Positions 1-9,707 of a stretch of 64,000 nucleotides of DNA are shown here, piece after piece (the first letter of the stretch is position 1; every line of letters begins with the position of its first letter). The stretch is from Gordionus sp. m RMFG-2023 (lineage: Eukaryota; Nematomorpha; Gordioida; Chordodea; Parachordodidae), in the NCBI RefSeq assembly GCF_954871325.1, contig NC_088777.1:12935366-12999365 (forward strand), read 5' to 3'. Below the pieces are notes generated by a model. The model did not search any database. It was not told the origin of the DNA and worked only from the letters and a program-made list of their open reading frames with translations. Made by a program: the position numbers and the translations under genes.

Positions 1-34
1 ACTAATATATATTCAAAAATCGTTAATTTTGAAA

Positions 35-115
35 AGTGCCTATGGCCCAATCGGGCAAGAACTTCGCTTACAAATCTAGATGGATTATTGGACTTTGGTT
101 CGAACCCCGGCAAAT
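35..115 (+). repeat. tRNA-derived SINE-like head
   Basis: An A-box-like stretch (TGGCCCAATCGG, near 43) is followed about 60 bases on by a near-perfect B box (GGTTCGAACCC, near 106), then a T run at 117. Acceptor and T stems do not pair properly, so this is not a working tRNA gene. A tRNA-derived SINE head or tRNA pseudogene is the best reading. 116-800 beyond it is AT-rich with no recognisable feature. Confidence 0.35.
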
Positions 116-799
116 TTTTTTTCTTCTTAGTCTGGTAAAATATTTTTTTTTCTTAATCTGACAAAATTAATCTATAAGATATGTTAATAAAGTATATATT
201 TAGTAATTTTAATTTATGTGTACAATTAAAAAGTCTTTTAAATTAAATTTTTATTCATTTGTATTTTATAATCTAAAAATTTATTATTGCTTGATGAGAG
301 TTTTATGTTAAAACCCTTAAGAAGGATCCATTCCACATTGAATTTTATACAACTTTATATCTCTAATTAGGTAATTTTTATGCATAAGTAATATTTGCAT
401 CTCTCTTATCTTTTCTGAAATTGGCCTTTCTACATGCATTCCATAGTTTTGTATATTTTCTCATAACTTCATAATTTAATTGTAGAATGTATATTTTTCA
501 TAACTTATAACATTTTCGATTAAATGTATAACTTTTTTGTTTTACTTATATATAATTTGACTATGATTAAAGTTAACCTCCTATTATATGTTAACTTAGA
601 ATATCTTTTTATTTTTTCTATTGTAATTAAATAACAATGTCTTAAATTTATATTTTGTAACTAAGTAATAAATCATTTGCAAGGGTGGTGGTTTGTTTAA
701 AATTTTAGGATGAACATATTTTTAGCTTGGTAGATTTAATTCTTATAAACCCCTACATCACACTTATTTTTCTGGATCCAAGGAAAAAATAAATTATTT

Positions 800-1560
800 T
801 GAGTTTTCCTGGGTTTGGGAAATATTTTTCACAATTAATATGGGCTTGGAAGTAGATTGGGAAACATTCTTTAAAATTAATATAGTCTTAGATTCCTGAA
901 AATTTTTTAATTTTAAATATGGGTTAAAAATTGGCCTGAAAATTTTTTTTGGAGGCCAGGCCTGATCAAAAACCAAGGCCCATGCAACTTTCATATTCTG
1001 ATTCTGATTGTATTTTTAAATGCATTGTGACTTTTTATATATTTTATTTCAGTTCTCAACTATCAAAATTATTATGGTCTTTTTGCGAAAATTTTCCCAA
1101 GTGCGAGGACCTGGCTTGTGAATTTTTTTAATATTAGGCATAGATGTAATATTTAACACAGAATATTTATATGGCCCTCAGGTAAAAGCTAATTTAAATA
1201 TATTTTTATTCAAAAATAGTATTCATTCTCAGTATTAATGGGTTGGCATTTGTCTGAAGTAGGGGTATAAAAAATAGATATGGTTTTTAGAGATTTACCT
1301 ATCTCCCGGGTTGGGAAAAAATTTTGAAAATTACTATGGGTTGGCCAGGCTTGGGAAAATTTTTTTTATAAAATTTTTATAGGTTGGGCTGGGTTTGAAA
1401 AATATTTTTATAAATTATATTAGGCTGGGCTTGGGGAAAATTTTTCAAAAATATTATGAGCTAGAATGCTCGAGAATTTTTTTATTATTAACTACGAGTC
1501 ATTGGGCTTGGCCTGATAAAAAAACCTAGGCCCATGAAAATCTGATTAACATTATGATTA
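800..1560. repeat. Diverged array of 'gggctggg' GC-rich repeats
   Basis: Short G-rich blocks (tgggcttgg, ggttggccaggcttggg, ggctgggcttgggg) alternate every 40-70 bases with runs of a/t (aaaattttt). The same word style occurs in the dispersed GC-rich MITE family of this window. Short ORFs over it are not protein-like. Confidence 0.5.
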
Positions 1561-2250
1561 TTTAAATATTTTTTTCAGTTCTCAACTACCAAAATTATAA
1601 TATTCATTGGGCTTGGAAGAATTTTACAATATTATTATGATTTTGTACTTTTTAATATTAAATATTAGGTATAAATGATCAGTAATATTTAACAAATAAT
1701 ATTGGTATTATTAAGTAAAAGCTTTAAATTTAATTTTACTAAACCATAGTATTTACACTTAGTTTTAATGGATTAAACCTGGCCTGAAAGGGGGGGGGAT
1801 TAAAAGAATAATGATTGGATATTATTTTCAAATAAGAGGTATCAACTATCATAAAAGTAAGAAGAAAATTCTCATTCCCCGTCATTTTTGACGGGCTGTC
1901 TTCTAGTTAGTTTTTATATTTTTGATAAAAAAATAATAATGATATTGCGAAAAAATAATTTATATTTGAAAAAAATATTGCCAAAAAAATAAATTTATAA
2001 TAATAATAATGATGAGCAAAAAAATATTTACAACATGCCCCCATTAATTGAAATCAAATGTACTATATATTTTTTTGAAAATACAGTTATTTATTAATCT
2101 CATAATACATATGTTTTTAGTTACACATAAACAAAAACAAAATTATTATGTTGGAAAATATATATTTTTTTTAACTTAAAACAAATCATATATATATATT
2201 TTATTATCTAATAAAAAAATTGCACGCCAAAAATAAAATTAAAAACTGCC
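1561..2250. other. AT-rich spacer, nothing recognised
   Basis: Low-complexity A/T sequence with a G run near 1790 and no coding-like stretch. Confidence 0.5.
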
Positions 2251-2253
2251 TTA

Positions 2254-2692
2254 CTATCCCCCTAACAAGTCCTCCAACTCCTCGACCGATAGATCTACTA
2301 CCGGCCATTCTTCCAGATATCCTCCTTTGAGATTTATATCCACTGTTGACTCATGTGACGGCTCCACTACCGCCACTGGTCGATCGGTCCCCGTCTCCCC
2401 TGAAATTATCGCTTGCGGATTTTTCCTCCTTATCAAAGAGGGTAACATTGCCCGAATTACATGCCTTACCTCATGTCTTACTATTGCTTCTTTCTCTTCT
2501 ATGTCCCTGATGATATCGTCTTCGAAAATTCCCTCTCGTTTTTGCATTGTTTGGCCCACGAGGGCATCGAATTTGTAAGTGATCAATGACGCCACAAACA
2601 TAACACAATCTAATTCTCCTCAATGAACGTATCTCAGTATTGCTGGGTTTTGGCAACTCAGACTCGTGATCCCGTCCATTAGCCATTTCCAT
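2254..2692 (-). mobile_element. Fossil retroelement fragment with CCHC zinc knuckle (gag-like)
   Basis: A GC-richer island read on the minus strand. One frame carries a nucleocapsid-type zinc knuckle, CYVCGVIDHLQIRC (C-x2-C-x4-H-x4-C), followed by an Arg-rich tail, as in Gag or LINE ORF1 proteins. The same island also carries an acidic 115-residue frame in a different register. No terminal repeats, reverse transcriptase or integrase were seen nearby. It looks like an isolated broken piece. LTR kin and non-LTR origin cannot be told apart. Confidence 0.5.
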
Positions 2693-2930
2693 ACGAATCT
2701 TTCATCTAACTCTAGGTTATGAGATTCAAAGTATTAAAATAAACCTAGAACAAATACCATGCTAAATAGATACTTAACATGTAACAGGCTAGGTTCAAGA
2801 AATATTAGATGAGTAAAGATTAAGTGAATGTATACTGGATATATTTTACAAATTAGTATAAATTTTATATAAGTTATTGTAAATTTTTTTTATAAATATA
2901 TTATATGATTGTTTATTTAAAAAAGAATAT

Positions 2931-3773
2931 TTAGCCTGCTCTTGATTAAAAAACTATTATAATTCTATATTATGTTAAAAAGTTGTATATTTTATATTCA
3001 TAAATTTAATTTAATTTTTAAGTGGTCCTTTAGCCATTTATTCTATGACGTCATTTGGGGTGGGTTTAATATTTCTGTATTAGAAGAACCAATCCATTAG
3101 TTCTCGCCTGACCAGAGGTTGCCCTCATATAGCTTTTAAGTCTAGTTAATGGAGAAAATGACCGCTCATTAGTGCAAGTGGTGATAGGAAGTGTGGTGGC
3201 CAATATTACTAAAAGCGTTTTAATATTGGTTAAGTTTAAAGTGTGTTGAAATAATTGTAATGCATCAACAGGATTGCTGGGACGCTCTGATGGAATGATA
3301 GCACTTAAATTATAATACCAGGGTTCGGTATCTGATTTTAGCTGCTCATAACCTCCGATAATGTCGGATTCATAATGCTTAACATTTTTTTTATTGGTAA
3401 TAACCAATTGTTGAGAGGATGTTAATAATAGAAAATTGAAATATTTATTATTTTGCTATACCCAGCAAATTTTAATTTAAAATGAGTTATAACTGTTTTT
3501 AATAATGGTAAAATAATTTTTTTTTATAATGATCACATATTGATCTCAAGGCTAACGTGTCATTAATGTAGCCTAGGTTTATCAATGTTATGCACCCAAA
3601 TTAAACAACTATTAAATATTGGTAGAAAAATGTTTGTGGCATTTACCTCAGTATCTTCAAATAATTTAAGAAGTCTTGGCTTCATATTAAATTAAATATA
3701 TAAATATAAAATATACACTTTTTTAATATAGTATTGAATTTATAATAGTTTTTTTAATCAAGAGCAAGCTAAG
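2931..3773 (-). mobile_element. hAT remnant with transposase C-terminus and inverted ends
   Basis: Ends ttagcctgctcttgattaaa (left) and the reverse complement of cttgctcttgattaaaaaaa (right, ending near 3773) form inverted repeats of about 30 bp. Minus-strand ORF 3066-3407 encodes a hAT transposase C-terminus: NIKTLLVILATTLPITTCTN, ERSFSPLTRLKSYMR. The CTNERSFSxLxRLKxYxR signature is the dimerisation region of the hAT group related to ZMYM and 52-kDa repressor proteins. A clean 8-bp duplication was not found. Most of the transposase is gone, so the copy is non-autonomous or decayed. Confidence 0.75.
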
Positions 3774-5640
3774 TAATTTTTTTAAATTAGCAACCATTGA
3801 ATTTATAAATTTTTTATAATAGCTTACATAAAATTTATATTTTGTTATATTTGTATAAAATTTTTTTACAATATTGCATAAAATTTCTATTTTATTATAT
3901 ATTTAGCATTTGTAATATCTACACAATTTATATGTGTAATATAATAGTAATAATTATAAAATATATCATTTATAATTAAGCAATATAATATTTGTATTTT
4001 AAATAATCCCTCATTTTATTAATAAATTGATTTTTAATATTTAAATCGTTATAAAGTAAACCTTAATCTATAACAAAAATTATTAGGTGTCGAAATGTGT
4101 TATTTTAATTAAAATGAACAATATTTCTATGAATTTTTTATTATGAGAAAATGAAATATGATTTTCAGGCTTTTACTTGTATCGGCCTCCCAAAGAAAAT
4201 CACTAGCTACATAGCTGTGTTTACCCCTTAAGGAATGGATATCCCCAATCGCTGAATCCCAAATCTTCTAATTAAGGGTAGAATCACCAAGATAATGGAA
4301 AACCATCTAAAGGCTTCTGACAGACAGAAGAAATATATTTCAGAACTAAAAAGATTGATTCAGTGAGCGGAGAAAGATTTTATAATGCCTATAAAAAACT
4401 AAATTTCCAAACTCTCAATCTTTAAATTTACCTAGACTTAAAATCAATTATTATTATCTATGATACAGAGGAGCAGATGAGATTATGACTAGACCATTAG
4501 ATGTTTAACCCTGAACGACACCAAATATAAACAAGGACACATGTTTAAAAATTAATTATACTTTTTATTAATTATTACGCCATCTAATGGATATTAATTC
4601 ATTAAAATTTTAGATTACAATGTTAAAGAGAAATTAATTACCGAGTATGTCATATTTTAATAATTATGAAATTAATTATACACGTATTTATCTTGGTATA
4701 TAATTAGAATTTATTATATTACCAACGATAGTTAATTTAAAAACATGGTTTTGATATAAAGAAAGGACGATTTAAAATCAATAAACAAGATTCCATCACT
4801 AAATATATTTTTTTACATAATTTGGTAACCAATACCTTAAATCGTCGCTTGAGTATTGGAGTGCTCTATTTGATATTTTTAAAATTTTTGAGTTTAACAA
4901 TAAGATAAAAGCTGATATCTTTTGATTTTGGCTGGTTATATGTTAATACCGCAAATGTTTTGGCGCGAAATGCATTATTATGAATGCCTTGTCGCGAATT
5001 TCAATTATCCCATAAAGGTTAAATTAAAAATATTACCAAGAGAAGATATGTGATGTGCCATGAGAAGAATTCCCGAATTCTCTAGGAAGTGGAATATTCA
5101 TCTAGTGAGTTTTAAACAGACTTCGAAATGCGAATTTAATATACCGAATCAATGGGCTACTTACTACCTTTTGCATCTCAAAATCGATGAAATATGGCCT
5201 TAATTTCGCAAGGAATATTCAAATTGGCTTTGATTGTTAGATGTTATACTAGTAAAAATATAGGATAGATTAATATAATTACTACATTAATTATATTTAT
5301 TATTTAGATAATTCACTAAGATCTCAAAGTATGTTTTGTGTTTTGCATTAAAATTTATAACTACGAAAAAAAAATTTAAAAAAGGCGAACTTCCGGCAAT
5401 ATATAGGAAACCCGTCTCCACATTTTTAAATAGGGTTTCTGGTTTTTTGAAAAGGTTTTAACCTGTTAAATGAGTTAGTATATAGCAGTAGAGAGTTTAA
5501 AGAATTTTTTTAGAAAAATAAAATTATAGGGTTGTCACTCCCTGAAGGTAACAAAATTATAGTTTCCATTCGGAAATATTAAAAAATAGAAATATTGATG
5601 ATCTCCTTTTATAAAGTAGAAAAAATGTACGTGTAACAAA
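3774..5640. other. AT-rich region, no gene recognised
   Basis: Mostly A/T filler. A GC-richer island at 4160-4340 is not readable as a known protein in any frame. gacgatttaa at 4767 and its inverse ttaaatcgtc at 4840 may be ends of a small decayed MITE. A 40-codon open stretch near 5110-5250 has no recognisable motif. Confidence 0.4.
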
Positions 5641-5654
5641 AGATTTTATTGGCC

Positions 5655-5908
5655 GTATTTTAATTTTTTAAATATACCTAGGGCTCGGGCCTAATTTTTT
5701 TTATTAATACCGGCCCTAGCCTTATATATTAAAACCAAATATTTAAAATCGTCATTATTAACTATAAAAATTAAAAATAAACATAATATATTTTAAAATC
5801 CAGGCCGGGGCGAGAAATTAATTTTTAAAATTAATCTGGGCAGACCGGGCCTGAAAATATAAATCCGGGCCTGACCGTGTAAATGGTACCTCTGTAGGTC
5901 TCTGATAT
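5655..5908. repeat. GC-rich MITE family, copy 1 (ends in ctgtaggtctctg)
   Basis: Contains the family hallmarks: ctcgggcctaa, a core with atttaaaatcgtcattatta and actataaaaattaaaaataa, then gggcctgaccgtg, aaatggtacctctgtaggtctctg. Compare 16577-16792, 18633-18818, 37345-37628, 52303-52500 and 55976-56160. Confidence 0.7.
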
Positions 5909-5944
5909 TAATTATATTAACAATTTCTCAAATATAAATTAAAA

Positions 5945-6170
5945 TTTATGAATTATTGCATTCGCGATAATAATATTGCTGTAATGCATTCGCAATATTA
6001 TTTTCGCGGTAATACATTTGCGATAATGCAATCGCTATAATTCACTCGCAATGTTTTCGCGGTAATGCATTCGCTATAATGGATACGCGATATTTTTTTC
6101 GCAGTAATGCATTCGCTATAATATCTGTTAACGGTAATGCATTCGCGATGATTTTCGCGGTATTGACTAT
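5945..6170. repeat. Minisatellite of 'gcggtaatgcattcgcgataat' units
   Basis: About eight diverged units of roughly 20-35 bp built from ggtaatgcattcgcgataat with ttttcgc spacers. The reverse-strand ORF 5998-6195 merely translates the repeat (SECITA recurring). CG dinucleotides are dense here in an otherwise CG-poor window. Confidence 0.8.
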
Positions 6171-7690
6171 AGATACCAGCTGCTATATTAATCAAGGGAT
6201 TTCTAGTTCAATTTAATCTACGCCTAAACTAGCATCATTATAAACAAAATCATCTTTTTGGGTAATTGGGGTTCAAAAGGTATTAGACCTGACAGTAAGC
6301 TATTTCGACCCGGGTTCAATCCCTTGCTTGGAACAATTTTAAAAAATAAAAACAACCATGGACGCGTTAGTTTAGGAAAGATGGTAAGATTTAAACCAAA
6401 ATGTTTGAGTGGATTGGGGTTAATGAGAGCTTATTTAGTCACATAATGTCTTTTCTCAATTATGTTTTTAAAAAAAATGCAATAGTTCTAAACTTATCGT
6501 GAGATAAAAAAAAATTTAATGAAAAAATTAAAACGAGTATGGTTACTAATCCGCTAAAAAAATTAACCGGGTTCGGTTCAGGGCAATATTTTTTGAACCC
6601 GCGTTTTGATTTACAACCTTGCACGAGACGGGGGAGTATTTTTGAAAAAATTAGAAGCCCTTATCATATAATTGAAATTTATCTATTGAGTTAAGAACTA
6701 TTCTTAGAGGTTCCCTCCATCCCTTTTTTCTTATAAAACTCCACTTTCACTCACTCTCAAGCATATGTTTTGAGACTTTACTTATATCGATAATTTAATC
6801 TACCTCCGCCTCCCCCACCCTCACACAACATTTACGATCCACCTGGAATTGCTGAGAGAAAGAAGTCTAAAGCACATTTCTGGTAATAATATTCATCCCA
6901 TAAGTCGTAATAACTTCCTGTTCTTTACATCCACAATTTCAAGATCATTTAAATTAAACAAAAAAATAACCTTTGAGGTAATACCGTTTAATTTTTAATT
7001 TATTTAAGATTTATGGCCAGTACTTTATGACGGCGAAAACTTATAATAATACTCTTTTTCGGAAAAATTTAATATAGTTTTTATATATGTATTGTTTTTA
7101 TTTTACATATTTTTTATATTCTATTTTGTAATATAGTTTTATATGTGAATTTTTTAAAATAATAAAAGTTTTAACAATCTCGCACTATCTTCTTTTACCT
7201 AATCTCCATTTCCTTATCAATATTAAATTTTATTCCCCCTCCCACCTCTGAAAAAAAATTAATCTTCACATTTACTCACTCTGAACTCTTTTTCGCCCCT
7301 CTTTACCAAATATTTACCTCCTTATAGAAATTTTATTTTGCATTCCCTATATTATACCCAAAGCCCACCTTCATACTTTACACACACTTTTATTTATCCT
7401 AATATCCTTTCTCCCTTAACTGAATTTATCTATTTAATTTGACACTGAATCATAATAATGCCCCTTTTCATTCTACCCATAACCCAATTGGATATTTATA
7501 TTTGACTTAATTATTGCTAGAATGACTCCCAAACTCGATAATATTGTCAAAAATATATCTTTTCAGTTATATGGATTTTTTGATCCATAATGCGTCAAAA
7601 ATATAAAAAACGAACATTTTTGACGAAAAAGGGCTTTTTTTAGAACTATATATAGTATTATAAATGATACATCTAAATGTAAAGCTAAAG
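6171..7690. other. AT-rich region with decayed transposon ends
   Basis: 6545-6640 holds ccgggttcggttcaggg, the word style of a hAT terminus seen again at 44895-45044. 6810-6890 is a short GC-richer stretch (IYDPPGIAERKKSKAHF followed by GTAATA) that could be an exon but matches nothing known. The rest is filler. Confidence 0.35.
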
Positions 7691-7694
7691 ATTA

Positions 7695-8040
7695 TGATTG
7701 AATTAAATTGTTATGAGAGTGTAAGATTCTAGGTAAAATGAATCAACATCAATAAATGGATTTTTACCTGTATTTATTAGATCTTTTTAATTAACGATTA
7801 GACTATTAACTACTCAAGTTGGTGTAGAGAGATATTTTTCAACAAAAAAAATGGATACTTTATATAGATGTAATTTGACTGAGGTGGATCTAGAAAATAT
7901 TACAATTCTAATAATGTAAGTTTGTTTACAAAAGAGAACCCGTTTTTTAGAGATTCGAACCGAACCAGAACTAAACCGTTATTTTATCTGAACTCGATGA
8001 ACCGAACCGATATTCGGTTTGGATCTCTTGTTTTACCCTT
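7695..8040 (+). mobile_element. hAT transposase C-terminal remnant with terminal repeat
   Basis: Plus-strand reading near 7800-7915 gives LLTTQVGVERYFSTKKMDTL, the hAT dimerisation signature (P-A-T-S-V-x-x-E-R-x-F-S), followed by LTEVDLENI. Immediately downstream, 7955-8030 has gaaccgaaccagaactaaac, matching the terminal sequence of the copy at 32585. Only the 3' end of the element survives. Confidence 0.6.
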
Positions 8041-9238
8041 AGAATAGAACCTAAATAAATTTTTTTTTCACCCTTACTATACTATAACTGACGACAACGT
8101 TATATATATACTTTTCAAAGCTGGTATATAAAATCATTTATTCTAAAAGGAAAACTTTTATTAGCCAAAATTCATTTTTTTATATTACTGAAATTGCATT
8201 TAACCAATATTCCTGCCCATAAAAATTGGAGTTTTAATAAGTGTAGAATTTGTTTAGCTTTTTATAGAATATCAGAACCCCATCGAACGTTATTTGTTAT
8301 CACCTGAATTAAGATTAAGGAATCACTTTAGAATGATAAATCTTCAACACAAATCTCTTAATATTTTTTCTGACTTCTGTGTCCAATAGTTTGATCTCAA
8401 ACGAAACGTTATAGTTGAAAGTGGGAACTTTGTGTTATACAAAATACCAGTTATATTTTTATTAGCATAAAAGATATAGCGAATATTGCTAATATGGAAT
8501 TGTTAATGTAGTCAATATTTCATATCTTAAGGGCATTTGGATTTAAGGTGATTTTTTATTGTCGATTAATTTTTTATTATTTCTTTTTTTTTGTTAACAT
8601 TACATTTTTACAATACTATCTAATAACTTAAATTATACATTTAGATATTTTTTTGTTAAATTTATTTTGATTGATTGAATCAAGTTAAAATTTTTAGTAT
8701 ATAAGGAAAATTTGATTTAAAAAATAGAATGCAATAAAAATATTTAAACTATGTGTATTCTATCCAAGAACTACAAATTCTCATAAGTACTTGATGGTAC
8801 AATACTCTCAACATCTATTTAGGAATAGACGGTTATGATTATTTCGCACTTCCTATAGTTAGAGGGTGGTCTATGCAATCAAATCATTTTAGACTTAAAT
8901 AGCTAATTTAATATTGCGACTAAATTGTTATAATAATTCTAGAAATCATATAAAACTTAGTTAATACCCAATAATTGATTTATCTATTCCTACCTAATTT
9001 TATCAAGATAGATTAAATTATTTTTACCCTTTAAATAGCCTATGAAGTCAGTAAGCATAGTGATATTAAGTTCACAAGAAACTTATAATAATTCTTTTCC
9101 AGCCTGTAGAGTTAATTTTATGCAGTCTCCTTTTAAAAATAACCACGATTTTGTCATCACTAAATCGGAAATAACTCTTCTTGTAATTGGCATATACCGT
9201 AATATTCGCGTTAAGCTCGTAAAATTATGTTGATATAA
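8041..9238. other. AT-rich region upstream of the first MICAL exon seen
   Basis: Searched for the missing upstream FAD-domain exons of MICAL (GxGxxG, LHLWPF, ITANF motifs). None was recognised. The 63-codon ORF at 9042-9233 does not match the domain. Confidence 0.35.
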
Positions 9239-9246
9239 AAAGCTAT

Positions 9247-9348
9247 TTATTTTGGAAAATAAAATTGAAGTGCGCTATATAGCGTTTAAATAAAGCTATT
9301 TATTTTGGAAAATAAAATTGAAGTGCGCTATATAGCGTTTAAAAAAAG
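9247..9348. repeat. Tandem duplication of a 52-bp unit with palindrome
   Basis: Two near-perfect copies of aagctatttattttggaaaa...gtgcgctatatagcgtttaa. Each contains the perfect 12-bp palindrome cgctatatagcg. It lies about 230 bp before the first MICAL exon seen. Confidence 0.85.
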
Positions 9349-9573
9349 TTAGAATATGAGACCTCTAGTTATAGTTATAAGAACCTAATGTTCTATTCTG
9401 CCACTAATTTAAAAATATACCTAATAACAATTTTTAAGTTTTTAGCAATATTCAAAAAAAAAATAATTTTAAATGTTCAAGTTTTTATTTTTAAAAATAT
9501 AATTAAACTAATTCCTACAAGTACTATGTAGTTTTCATAAAATTTATTTTGTTTTTTATATTTATCATATAAG

Positions 9574-9707
9574 ATAATGGGGAAACGGATGGTGGCAATG
9601 GAGGACAAATAGACCTAGAAAATTTGGTATATTACAAAGACGACACCCATTATTTCGTCATGACTGCTAAAAAACATTCTCTCTTAAGCACCCGAGTCTT
9701 GAAACAG
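9574..9707 (+). CDS. Mical: MICAL exon: FAD domain, [13 protein letters not shown] segment
   Basis: Reads [11 protein letters not shown] then [20 protein letters not shown] and [13 protein letters not shown]. The [26 protein letters not shown] block is almost invariant in MICAL mono-oxygenase domains and lines the active-site side of the FAD fold. The exon follows an AG acceptor (atataag) and ends at CAG|GTTTTT. It starts by completing a split codon (2 nt) and ends in phase 0, matching the next exon. The Gly/Asn-rich stretch before IDLEN replaces the usual FFQxLxxxTG and may be lineage-specific. Confidence 0.93.

Noticed and set aside
35-115. tRNA gene
   Set aside because: A and B boxes are present, but the acceptor and T stems do not pair. 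Listed only as a SINE-like head.
4160-4340. Possible pol or host exon in a GC-richer island
   Set aside because: No frame gives a recognisable domain and stops are frequent.
5998-6195. 65-codon reverse ORF
   Set aside because: It only translates the minisatellite; the peptide repeats with the DNA unit.
6290-6330. B-box-like gggttcaatccc as a second tRNA-derived repeat
   Set aside because: No A box at the right distance. The same words are parts of hAT-like termini at 45030 and elsewhere.
9042-9233. Missing upstream MICAL exon
   Set aside because: It has a plausible acceptor (ttttccag), but the reading does not match the ITANF...FF segment expected before IDLEN.
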